DNA of 64,000 nucleotides, taken from positions 26,823,501-26,887,500 of the forward strand of contig NC_079881.1 in NCBI RefSeq assembly GCF_029227915.1, read 5' to 3'. The position numbers were made by a program, and so were the translations under genes. The notes below the pieces were generated by a model, which ran no database searches, had not been told where the DNA came from, and was given only the letters and a program-made list of their open reading frames with translations. This stretch comes from Hydractinia symbiolongicarpus. Taxonomy: Eukaryota; Cnidaria; Hydrozoa; Anthoathecata; Hydractiniidae. Every line of letters starts with the position of its first letter. Within the stretch, counting starts at the first letter, position 1. This document shows, one piece after another, positions 10,351 through 21,580 of this stretch.

Positions 10351-12744
10351 GCTTTAGTGGTGAAATAATAATTTAAAAAATCGTTCGGGAAATGAGTTTA
10401 CACCCTGGTTACTTTCTTTGTATACCTTTGACTATACGGGCCGAGTCCAGGATTTACGGGAAATCGCAGGTTTTCGTTTGTCGGCGATTAAACTTCTTTT
10501 ATTCAGCGTCTCATTAAAAATGGAAACATTTTTGAAAACTACAAGTCTTATGCGTTTTTGTGGTGAAAAATTAATTTAAAAAATCGTTCTGGAAATGAGT
10601 TTACTCACAGGGTGCTTTCTTTGTATACATTCGACTATACGGCCAAGCCCGGGATATACGGGAAATCGCGGGTTTTCGTTTGCCGGCGATTAAACCTCTT
10701 TCATTAAGCGTCTCATCAAAAATGAAAACATTTTTGAAAATTACAAGTCTCATGCGTTTTAGTGGTGAAAAAAAAATTTAAAAAATCGTTTTGGAAATGA
10801 GTTTACTAACAGGGTACTTTCTTTGTATACATTCGACTATACGGGCCAAGCCTGGGATTTACGGGAAATCGCGGGTTTTCGTTTGCCGGCGATTAAACCT
10901 CTTTCATTAAGCGTCTCATCAAAAATGAAAACATTTTTGAAAACTACAAGTCTCATGCGTTTTAGTGGTGAAAAAAAAATTTAAAAAATCGTTTTGGAAA
11001 TGAGTTTACTAACAGGGTACTTTCTTTGTATACTTTTGACTATACGGGCCGAGTCCGGGATTTACGGGAAGTCGCGGGTTTTCGTTTGCCGGCGAATAAA
11101 CTTCTTTTATTCAGCGTCTCATCAAAAATGAAAACATTTTTAAAAACTACAAGTCTCATGGGCTTTAGTGGTGAAATAATAATTTAAAAAATCGTTCGGG
11201 AAATGAGTTTACACCCTGGGTACTTTCTTTGTATACTTTTGACTATACGGGCCGAGTCCGGGATTTACGGGAAATCGCAGGTTTTCGTTTGCCGGCGATT
11301 AAATTTCTTTTATTCAGCGTCTCATCAAAAATGAAAACATTTTTAAAAACTACAAGTCTCATGCATTTTAGTGGTGAAAAAATAATTTAATAAATCGTTC
11401 GGGAAATGAGTTTACTCCCTGGGTACTTTATTGGATACTTTTGACTATACGGGCCAAGCCCGGATTTACGGGAAATGGCGGGTTTTCGTTTGCCGGCGAT
11501 TAAACCCCTTTCATTAAGCGACTCATCAAAAATGAAAACATTTTTGAAAACTACAAGTCTCATGCGTTTTGATGGTGAAAAAATAATTTAAAAAATCGTT
11601 CGGGAAATGAGTTTACTCCCTGGGTACTTTCTTTGTATACTTTTGACTATACGGCCAAGCGCGGGATTTACGGGAAATCGCTGGTTTTCGTTTTCCGGCG
11701 ATTAAACCTCTTTTATTCAGCCTCTCATCAAAAATGAAAACATTTTTGAAAACTACAAGCCTCATGCGTTTTAGTGGTGAAAAAATAATGTAAAAAATCG
11801 TTCGGGAAATGAGTTTACTCCCTGGGTACTTTCTTTGTATACTTTTGACTATACGGGCCGAGTCCGGGGTTTACGGGAAATGGCGGGTTTTCGTTTGCCG
11901 GCGATTAAACTCCTTTTATTCAGCGTCTTATCAAAAATGAAAACATTTTTAAAAACTGCAAGTCTCATGGACTTTAGTGGTGAAATAATAATTTAAAAAA
12001 TCGTTCGGGAAATGAGTTTACTCCCTGGGTATTTTCCTTTGTATACTTTTGACTATACGGGCCGAGTCTGGGATTTACGGGAAATCGCAGGTTTTCGTTT
12101 GCCGGCGATTAAACTTCTTTTATTCAGCGCCTCATCAAAAATGAAAACATTTTTAAAAACTGCAAGTCTCATGGACTTTAGTGGTGAAATAATAATTTAA
12201 AAAATCGTTCGGGAAATGAGTTTACTCCCTGGGTATTTTCCTTTGTATACTTTTGACTATACGGGCCGAGTCTGGGATTTACGGGAAATCGCAGGTTTTC
12301 GTTTGCCGGCGATTAAACTTCTTTTATTCAGCGTCTCATCAAAAATGAAAACATTTTTAAAAACTACAAGTCTCATGCGTTTTAGTGGTGAAAAAATAAT
12401 TTATAAAATCGTTCGGGAAATGAGTTTACTCATTGGGTACATTATTGGATACTTTTGACTATACGGGCCAAGCCCGGGATTTACGGGAAATGGCGGGTTT
12501 TCGTTTGCCGGCGATTAAACTCCTTTTATTCAGCGTCTTATCAAAAATGAAAACATTTTTAAAAACTGCAAGTCTCATGGACTTTAGTGGTGAAATAATA
12601 ATTTAAAAAATCGTTCGGGAAATGAGTTTACTCCCTGGGTATTTTCCTTTGTATACTTTTGACTATACGGGCCGAGTCTGGGATTTACGGGAAATCGCAG
12701 GTTTTCGTTTGCCGGCGATTAAACTTCTTTTATTCAGCGTCTCA

Positions 12745-12766
12745 TCAAAAATGGAAACATTTTTGA
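12745..12766 (+). other. Inverted repeat with GAAA loop
   Basis: Same 9-bp arms with loop GAAA, a GNRA-type tetraloop if the + strand is transcribed. It is found in most delta monomers (for example 15.79, 24.51, 33.03, 36.88, 44.34, 50.17 and 60.05 kb) and in A'' monomers. Confidence 0.8.
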
Positions 12767-12947
12767 AAACTACAAGTCTCATGCGATTTAGTGGTGAAAA
12801 GATAATTTAAAAAATCGTTCAGGAAATGAGTTTACTCACAGGGTACTTTCTTTGTATACATTCGACCATACGGGACAAGCTCGGAATTTACGGGAAATCG
12901 CGGGTTTTCGTTTGCCGGCGATTAAACTTCTTTTATTCAGCGTCTCA

Positions 12948-12969
12948 TCAAAAATGAAAACATTTTTGA
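12948..12969 (+). other. Example of AT-rich inverted repeat, AAAA loop
   Basis: Arms TCAAAAATG (12948-12956) and CATTTTTGA (12961-12969) are perfect complements, 9 bp, around an AAAA loop. This is the commonest form in the right two thirds of the array. In monomers with TTTTTAAAAAC the outer two pairs are lost, and in those with ATTTCTG one internal pair is lost. Confidence 0.85.
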
Positions 12970-14205
12970 AAACTACAAGTCTCATGCGTTTTAGTGGTGA
13001 AAAAATAATGTAAAAAATCGTTCGGGAAATGAGTTTACACCCTGGGTACTTTCTTTGTATACTTTTGACTATACGGGCCAAGTCCGGGGTTTACGGGAAA
13101 TGGCGGGTTTTCGTTTGCCGGCGATTAAACTCCTTTTATTCAGCGTCTCAGCAAAAATAAAAACATTTTTGAAAACTACAAGTCTCATGGGATTTAGTGC
13201 TGAAATAATAATTTAAAAAATCGTTCGGGAAATGAGTTTCCTCCCTGGGTACTTTCTTTGTATACTTTTGACTATACGGGCCGAGTCTGGGATTTACGGG
13301 AAATCGCAGGTTTTCGTTTGCCGGCGATTAAACTTCTTTTATTCAGCGTCTCATCAAAAATGAAAACATTTTTGAAAACTACAAGTCTCATGCGATTTAG
13401 TGGTGAAAAGATAATTTAAAAAATCGTTCTGGAAATGAGTTTACTCACAGGGTACTTTCTTTGTATACATTCGACTATACGGGACAAGCCCGGGATTTAC
13501 GGGAAATCGCGGGTTTTCCTTTGCCGGCGATTAAACCTCTTTCATTAGGCGTCTCATTAAAAATGAAAACATTTTTGAAAACTACAAGTCTCATTCGTTC
13601 TAGTGGTGCAGAAATAATTTGAAAAATCGTTCGGGAAATCAGTTTACCCCTTGGGTATTTTCTTTATATACATTCAACTATACGGGCCAAGCCCGGGATT
13701 TACGGGAAATCGCGGGTTTTCGTTTGCCGGCGATTAAACTTCTTTTATTCAGCGTCTCATCAAAAATGAAAACAAGTTTGAAAACTACAAGTCTCATGCG
13801 TTTTAGTGGTGAAAAAATAATTTAAAAAATCGTTCGGGAAATGAGTTTACTTCCTGGGTACTTTCTTTGTATACATTCGACGATACGGGCCAATCCCGGG
13901 ATTTGCGGGAAATCGCGGGTTTTCGTTTGCCGGTGATTAAACCTCTTTCATTAAGAGTCTCATCAAAAATGAAAACATTTTTAAAAACTACAAGTCTCAT
14001 GGGCTTTAGTGGTGAAATAATAATTTAAAAAATCGTTCGGGAAATGAGTTTACACCCTGGGTACTTTCTTTGTATACTTTTGACTATACGGGCCGAGTCA
14101 GGGATTTACGGGAAATCGTGGGTTTTCGTTTGCCGGCGATTAAATTTCTTTTATTCAGCGTCTCATCAAAAATGAAAATATTTTTGAAAACTACAAGTCT
14201 CATGC

Positions 14206-15015
14206 GTTTTAGTGGTGAAAAAATAATTTAAAAAATCGTTCGGGAAATGAGTTTACTCCCTGGGTACTTTATTGGATACTTTTGACTATACGGGCCAAGC
14301 CCGGCATTTACGGGAAATGGCGGGTTTTCGTTTGCCGGCGATTAAACCCCTTTCATTAAGAGTCTCATCAAAAATGAAAACATTTTTGAAAACTACAAGT
14401 CTCATGCGTTTTGATGGTGAAAAAATAATTTTAAAAATCGTTCGGGAAATGAGTTTACTCCCTGGGTACTTTCTTTGTATACATTTGACTATACGGCCAA
14501 GCGCGGGATTTACGGGAAATCGCTGGTTTTCGATTTCCGGCGATTAAACCTCTTTTATTCAGCCTCTCATCAAAAATGAAAACATTTTTGAAAACTACAA
14601 GTCTCATGCGTTTTAGTGGTGAAAAAATAATTTATAAAATCGTTCGGGAAATGAGTTTACTCCCTGGGTACATTATTGGATACTTTTGACTATACGGGCC
14701 AAGCCCGGGATTTACGGGAAATGGCGGGTTTTCGTTTGCCGGCGATTAAACTCCTTTTATTCAGCGTTTTATCAAAAATGAAAACATTTTTAAAAACTGC
14801 AAGTCTCATGGACTTTAGTGGTGAAATAATAATTTAAAAAATCGTTCGGGAAATGAGTTTACTCCCTGGGTATTTTCCTTTGTATACTTTTGACTATACG
14901 GGCCGAGTCTGGGATTTACGGGAAATCGCAGTTTTTCGTTTGCCGGCGATTAAACTTCTTTTATTCAGCGTCTCATCAAAAATGAAAATATTTTTGAAAA
15001 CTACAAGTCTCATGC
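14206..15015 (+). repeat. 810-bp tetramer HOR (alpha-beta-gamma-delta), copy 1
   Basis: Four monomers in fixed order. Alpha has CTTTATTGGATAC and CCCCTTTCATTAAG. Beta has GATGGTG, a one-base deletion in ACGGCCAAGCGCGGG, ATCGCTGG and TTTCCGGCG. Gamma has TTTATAAAATCG, ACATTATTGGATAC and CTCCTTTTATTCAG. Delta has GGACTTTAG, TATTTTCCTTTG and GAGTCTGGG. Further complete copies start at 15016, 18262, 19072, 23738, 29211, 36107 and 37322. Beta lengthened by this local run reads GATTTCCGG in copies 1-4. Confidence 0.88.
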
Positions 15016-15825
15016 GTTTTAGTGGTGAAAAAATAATTTAAAAAATCGTTCGGGAAATGAGTTTACTCCCTGGGTACTTTATTGGATACTTTTGACTATA
15101 CGGGCCAAGCCCGGCATTTACGGGAAATGGCGGGTTTTCGTTTGCCGGCGATTAAACCCCTTTCATTAAGAGTCTCATCAAAAATGAAAACATTTTTGAA
15201 AACTACAAGTCTCATGCGTTTTGATGGTGAAAAAATAATTTTAAAAATCGTTCGGGAAATGAGTTTACTCCCTGGGTACTTTCTTTGTATACATTTGACT
15301 ATACGGCCAAGCGCGGGATTTACGGGAAATCGCTGGTTTTCGATTTCCGGCGATTAAACCTCTTTTATTCAGCCTCTCATCAAAAATGAAAACATTTTTG
15401 AAAACTACAAGTCTCATGCGTTTTAGTGGTGAAAAAATAATTTATAAAATCGTTCGGGAAATGAGTTTACTCCCTGGGTACATTATTGGATACTTTTGAC
15501 TATACGGGCCAAGCCCGGGATTTACGGGAAATGGCGGGTTTTCGTTTGCCGGCGATTAAACTCCTTTTATTCAGCGTTTTATCAAAAATGAAAACATTTT
15601 TAAAAACTGCAAGTCTCATGGACTTTAGTGGTGAAATAATAATTTAAAAAATCGTTCGGGAAATGAGTTTACTCCCTGGGTATTTTCCTTTGTATACTTT
15701 TGACTATACGGGCCGAGTCTGGGATTTACGGGAAATCGCAGTTTTTCGTTTGCCGGCGATTAAACTTCTTTTATTCAGCGTCTCATCAAAAATGGAAACA
15801 TTTTTGAAAACTACAAGTCTCATGC
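15016..15825 (+). repeat. 810-bp tetramer HOR, copy 2
   Basis: Exact tandem neighbour of the copy at 14206, offset 810 bp. It shares AAGAGTCTC in alpha, GATTTCCGG in beta, GCGTTTTATC in gamma and ATCGCAGTTTTTCG in delta. The delta of this copy ends in ATGGAAAC and GATTTAG, while the delta of copy 1 ends in ATGAAAAT and GTTTTAG. The duplication junction therefore lies near the 3' end of delta. Confidence 0.88.
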
Positions 15826-16840
15826 GATTTAGTGGTGAAAAGATAATTTAAAAAATCGTTCTGGAAATGAGTTTACTCACAGGGTACTTTCTTTGTATAC
15901 ATTCGACCATACGGGACAAGCTCGGAATTTACGGGAAATCGCGGGTTTTCGTTTGCCGGCGATTAAACTGCTTTTATTCAGCGTCTCATCAAAAATGAAA
16001 ACATTTTTGAAAACTACAAGTCTCATGCGTTTTAGTGGTGAAAAAATAATGTAAAAAATCGTTCGGGAAATGAGTTTACTCCCTGGGTACTTTCTTTGTA
16101 TACTTTTGACTATACGGGCCGAGTCCGGGGTTTACGGAAAATGGCGGGTTTTCGTTTGCCGGCGATTAAACTCCTTTTATTCAGCGTCTCATCAAAAATA
16201 AAAACATTTTTGAAAACTACAAGTCTCATGGGATTTAGTGGTGAAATAATAATTTAAAAAATCGTTCGGGAAATGAGTTTCCTCCCTGGGTACTTTCTTT
16301 GTATACTTTTGACTATACGAGCCGAGTCTGGGATATACGGGAAATCGCGGGTTTTCGTTTGCCGGCGATTAAACCTCTTTCATTAAGCGTCTCATCAAAA
16401 ATGAAAACATTTTTAAAAACTACAAGTCTCATGCGTTTTAGTGGTGAAAAAAAAAATTAAAAAATCGTTTTGGAAATGAGTTTGCTCACAGGGTACTTTC
16501 TTTGTATACATTCGACTATACGGGCCAAGCCCGGGATATACGGGAAATCGCGGGTTTTCGTTTGCCGGCGATTAAACCACTTTCATTAAGCGTCTCATCA
16601 AAAATGAAAACATTTCTGAAAACTACAAGTCCCATGCGTTTTAGTGGTGAAAAAATAATTTAAAAAATCGTTTGGGAAATGAGTTTACTCCCTGGGTACT
16701 TTCTTTGTATACTTTTGACTATACGGGCCGGGTCCGGGATTTACGGGAAGACGCGGGTTTTCGTTTGCCGGCGATTAAACTTCTTTTATACAGCGTCTCA
16801 TCAAAAATAAAAACATTTTTAAAAACTACAAGTCCCATGG

Positions 16841-17449
16841 GCTTTAGTGGTGAAATAATAATTTAAAAAATCGTTCGGGAAATGAGTTTACACCCTGGGT
16901 ACTTTCTTGGTATACCTTTGACTATACGGGCCGAGTCCGGGATTTACGGGAAATCGCAGGTTTTCGTTTGTCGGCGATTAAACTTCTTTTATTTAGCGTC
17001 TCATCAAAAATGGAACCATTTTTGAAAACTACAAGTCTTATGCGTTTTTGTGGTGAAAAAATAATTTAAAAAATCGTTCTGGAAATGAGTTTACTCACAG
17101 GGTGCTTTCTTTGTATACATTCGACTATACGGGCTAAGCCCGGGATTTACGGGAAATCGCGGGTTTTCGTTTGCCGGCGATTAAACCTCTTTCATTAAGA
17201 GTCTCATCAAAAATGAAAACATTTTTGAAAACTACAAGTCTCATGCGTTTTAGTGGTGAAAAAAAAATTTAAAAAATCGTTTTGGAAATGAGTTTACTAA
17301 CAGGGTACTTTCTTTGTATACATTCGACTATACGGGCCAAGCCTGGGATTTACGGGAAATCACGGGTTTTCGTTTGCCAGCGATTAAACCACTTTCATTA
17401 AGCGTCTCATCAAAAATGAAAACATTTCTGAAAACTACAAGTCTCATGC
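16841..17449 (+). repeat. 609-bp trimer cassette, copy at 16.8 kb
   Basis: Monomers i-ii-iii as described for 8930-9538, with ATTTAGCGTC in monomer i and TTAAGAGTC in monomer ii. It is repeated at 20897-21505 by the segmental duplication. Confidence 0.85.
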
Positions 17450-18261
17450 GTTTTAGTGGTGAAAAAATAATTTAAAAAATCGTTCGGGAAATGAGTTTAC
17501 TCCCTGGGTACTTTCTTTGTATACATTCGACTATACGGGCCACGCCCGGGATTTGCGGGAAATCGCGGGTTTTCGTTTGCCGGCGATTAAACTTCTTTTA
17601 TACAGCGTCTCATCAAAAATAAAAACATTTTTAAAAACTACAAGTCCCATGGGCTTTAGTGGTGAAATAATAATTTAAAAAATCGTTCGGGAAATGAGTT
17701 TACACCCTGGGTACTTTCTTGGTATACCTTTGACTATACGGGCCGAGTCCGGGATTTACGGGAAATCGCAGGTTTTCGTTTGTCGGCGATTAAACGTCTT
17801 TTATTCAGCGTCTCATCAAAAATGGAACCATTTTTGAAAACTACAAATCTTATGCGTTTTTGTGGTGAAAAAATAATTTAAAAAATCGTTCTGGAAATGA
17901 GTTTACTCACAGGGTGCTTTCTTTGTATACTTTTGACTATACGGGCCGAGTCCGGGATTTACGGGAAGTCGCGGGTTTTCGTTTGCCGGCGAATAAACTT
18001 CTTTTATTCAGCGTCTCATCAAAAATGAAAACATTTTTAAAAACTACAAGTCTCATGGGCTTTAGTGGTGAAATAATAATTTAAAAAATCGTTCGGGAAA
18101 TGAGTTTACACCCTGGGTACTTTCTTTGTATACTTTTGACTATACGGGCCGAGTCAGGGATTTACGGGAAATCGTGGGTTTTCGTTTGCCGGCGATTAAA
18201 TTTCTTTTATTCAGCGTCTCATCAAAAATGAAAATATTTTTGAAAACTACAAGTCTCATGC

Positions 18262-19881
18262 GTTTTAGTGGTGAAAAAATAATTTAAAAAATCGTTCGGG
18301 AAATGAGTTTACTCCCTGGGTACTTTATTGGATACTTTTGACTATACGGGCCAAGCCCGGCATTTACGGGAAATGGCGGGTTTTCGTTTGCCGGCGATTA
18401 AACCCCTTTCATTAAGAGTCTCATCAAAAATGAAAACATTTTTGAAAACTACAAGTCTCATGCGTTTTGATGGTGAAAAAATAATTTTAAAAATCGTTCG
18501 GGAAATGAGTTTACTCCCTGGGTACTTTCTTTGTATACATTTGACTATACGGCCAAGCGCGGGATTTACGGGAAATCGCTGGTTTTCGATTTCCGGCGAT
18601 TAAACCTCTTTTATTCAGCCTCTCATCAAAAATGAAAACATTTTTGAAAACTACAAGTCTCATGCGTTTTAGTGGTGAAAAAATAATTTATAAAATCGTT
18701 CGGGAAATGAGTTTACTCCCTGGGTACATTATTGGATACTTTTGACTATACGGGCCAAGCCCGGGATTTACGGGAAATGGCGGGTTTTCGTTTGCCGGCG
18801 ATTAAACTCCTTTTATTCAGCGTTTTATCAAAAATGAAAACATTTTTAAAAACTGCAAGTCTCATGGACTTTAGTGGTGAAATAATAATTTAAAAAATCG
18901 TTCGGGAAATGAGTTTACTCCCTGGGTATTTTCCTTTGTATACTTTTGACTATACGGGCCGAGTCTGGGATTTACGGGAAATCGCAGTTTTTCGTTTGCC
19001 GGCGATTAAACTTCTTTTATTCAGCGTCTCATCAAAAATGAAAATATTTTTGAAAACTACAAGTCTCATGCGTTTTAGTGGTGAAAAAATAATTTAAAAA
19101 ATCGTTCGGGAAATGAGTTTACTCCCTGGGTACTTTATTGGATACTTTTGACTATACGGGCCAAGCCCGGCATTTACGGGAAATGGCGGGTTTTCGTTTG
19201 CCGGCGATTAAACCCCTTTCATTAAGAGTCTCATCAAAAATGAAAACATTTTTGAAAACTACAAGTCTCATGCGTTTTGATGGTGAAAAAATAATTTTAA
19301 AAATCGTTCGGGAAATGAGTTTACTCCCTGGGTACTTTCTTTGTATACATTTGACTATACGGCCAAGCGCGGGATTTACGGGAAATCGCTGGTTTTCGAT
19401 TTCCGGCGATTAAACCTCTTTTATTCAGCCTCTCATCAAAAATGAAAACATTTTTGAAAACTACAAGTCTCATGCGTTTTAGTGGTGAAAAAATAATTTA
19501 TAAAATCGTTCGGGAAATGAGTTTACTCCCTGGGTACATTATTGGATACTTTTGACTATACGGGCCAAGCCCGGGATTTACGGGAAATGGCGGGTTTTCG
19601 TTTGCCGGCGATTAAACTCCTTTTATTCAGCGTTTTATCAAAAATGAAAACATTTTTAAAAACTGCAAGTCTCATGGACTTTAGTGGTGAAATAATAATT
19701 TAAAAAATCGTTCGGGAAATGAGTTTACTCCCTGGGTATTTTCCTTTGTATACTTTTGACTATACGGGCCGAGTCTGGGATTTACGGGAAATCGCAGTTT
19801 TTCGTTTGCCGGCGATTAAACTTCTTTTATTCAGCGTCTCATCAAAAATGGAAACATTTTTGAAAACTACAAGTCTCATGC
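18262..19881 (+). repeat. 810-bp tetramer HOR, copies 3 and 4
   Basis: Units 18262-19071 and 19072-19881. They are the images of copies 1 and 2 inside the 4056-bp-offset duplication, with the same private variants. The tandem tetramer doubling therefore happened before the 3.57-kb segmental duplication. Confidence 0.88.
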
Positions 19882-20896
19882 GATTTAGTGGTGAAAAGAT
19901 AATTTAAAAAATCGTTCTGGAAATGAGTTTACTCACAGGGTACTTTCTTTGTATACATTCGACCATACGGGACAAGCTCGGAATTTACGGGAAATCGCGG
20001 GTTTTCGTTTGCCGGCGATTAAACTGCTTTTATTCAGCGTCTCATCAAAAATGAAAACATTTTTGAAAACTACAAGTCTCATGCGTTTTAGTGGTGAAAA
20101 AATAATGTAAAAAATCGTTCGGGAAATGAGTTTACTCCCTGGGTACTTTCTTTGTATACTTTTGACTATACGGGCCGAGTCCGGGGTTTACGGAAAATGG
20201 CGGGTTTTCGTTTGCCGGCGATTAAACTCCTTTTATTCAGCGTCTCATCAAAAATAAAAACATTTTTGAAAACTACAAGTCTCATGGGATTTAGTGGTGA
20301 AATAATAATTTAAAAAATCGTTCGGGAAATGAGTTTCCTCCCTGGGTACTTTCTTTGTATACTTTTGACTATACGAGCCGAGTCTGGGATATACGGGAAA
20401 TCGCGGGTTTTCGTTTGCCGGCGATTAAACCTCTTTCATTAAGCGTCTCATCAAAAATGAAAACATTTTTAAAAACTACAAGTCTCATGCGTTTTAGTGG
20501 TGAAAAAAAAAATTAAAAAATCGTTTTGGAAATGAGTTTGCTCACAGGGTACTTTCTTTGTATACATTCGACTATACGGGCCAAGCCCGGGATATACGGG
20601 AAATCGCGGGTTTTCGTTTGCCGGCGATTAAACCACTTTCATTAAGCGTCTCATCAAAAATGAAAACATTTCTGAAAACTACAAGTCCCATGCGTTTTAG
20701 TGGTGAAAAAATAATTTAAAAAATCGTTTGGGAAATGAGTTTACTCCCTGGGTACTTTCTTTGTATACTTTTGACTATACGGGCCGGGTCCGGGATTTAC
20801 GGGAAGACGCGGGTTTTCGTTTGCCGGCGATTAAACTTCTTTTATACAGCGTCTCATCAAAAATAAAAACATTTTTAAAAACTACAAGTCCCATGG

Positions 20897-21505
20897 GCTT
20901 TAGTGGTGAAATAATAATTTAAAAAATCGTTCGGGAAATGAGTTTACACCCTGGGTACTTTCTTGGTATACCTTTGACTATACGGGCCGAGTCCGGGATT
21001 TACGGGAAATCGCAGGTTTTCGTTTGTCGGCGATTAAACTTCTTTTATTTAGCGTCTCATCAAAAATGGAACCATTTTTGAAAACTACAAGTCTTATGCG
21101 TTTTTGTGGTGAAAAAATAATTTAAAAAATCGTTCTGGAAATGAGTTTACTCACAGGGTGCTTTCTTTGTATACATTCGACTATACGGGCTAAGCCCGGG
21201 ATTTACGGGAAATCGCGGGTTTTCGTTTGCCGGCGATTAAACCTCTTTCATTAAGAGTCTCATCAAAAATGAAAACATTTTTGAAAACTACAAGTCTCAT
21301 GCGTTTTAGTGGTGAAAAAAAAATTTAAAAAATCGTTTTGGAAATGAGTTTACTAACAGGGTACTTTCTTTGTATACATTCGACTATACGGGCCAAGCCT
21401 GGGATTTACGGGAAATCACGGGTTTTCGTTTGCCAGCGATTAAACCACTTTCATTAAGCGTCTCATCAAAAATGAAAACATTTCTGAAAACTACAAGTCT
21501 CATGC
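20897..21505 (+). repeat. 609-bp trimer cassette, copy at 20.9 kb
   Basis: Image of 16841-17449 at 4056 bp, with the same ATTTAGCGTC and TTAAGAGTC variants. Confidence 0.85.
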
Positions 21506-21580
21506 GTTTTAGTGGTGAAAAAATAATTTAAAAAATCGTTCGGGAAATGAGTTTACTCCCTGGGTACTTTCTTTGTATAC

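Larger units (their letters stand above)
10351..13954 (+). repeat. Divergent mosaic region
   Basis: Satellite monomers of mixed subtype with more single-copy variants than the flanks. It contains B monomers (10.6-11.0 kb), early forms of the ATTGGATAC, AAGCGCGGG and TATTTTCCTTTG monomers (11.36-12.8 kb), an adjacent pair of near-identical TATTTTCCTTTG monomers (starting near 11971 and 12174) and A/B chimeras such as CACAGGG with GACAAGCTCGG and CTTCTTTTATTCAG near 12.83 kb. No other sequence is present. Confidence 0.8.
13955..17524 (+). repeat. 3.57-kb segmental duplication, copy 1
   Basis: Matches 18011-21580 at a constant offset of 4056 bp, or 20 monomers. Shared private variants include GAGTCAGGG with ATCGTGGG (about 14095 and 18151), AAACTGCTTTT (15966 and 20022), TTTACGGAAAATGG (about 16132 and 20188) and CTTTTATTTAGCG (about 16985 and 21041). 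I saw no difference in the stretches compared, so the event is recent. The left edge falls within CATTAAGAGTC versus ATTCAGCGTC. The right edge is at GTATAC followed by ATTCG here and TTTTG in copy 2. Confidence 0.9.
18011..21580 (+). repeat. 3.57-kb segmental duplication, copy 2
   Basis: The second copy of the 13955-17524 block. The block includes two tetramer HOR units, a B pair and one complete 609-bp trimer cassette. The 0.49 kb between the two copies (17525-18010) holds a GCCACGCCCGGG monomer, an incomplete cassette monomer i, and an A/B hybrid with CACAGGGTGC joined to CTTTTGAC. Confidence 0.9.

Noticed and set aside
12948-12969. Rho-independent terminators at the inverted repeats.
   Set aside because: The stems are A/T-rich, lie inside a eukaryote-type satellite and follow no gene.
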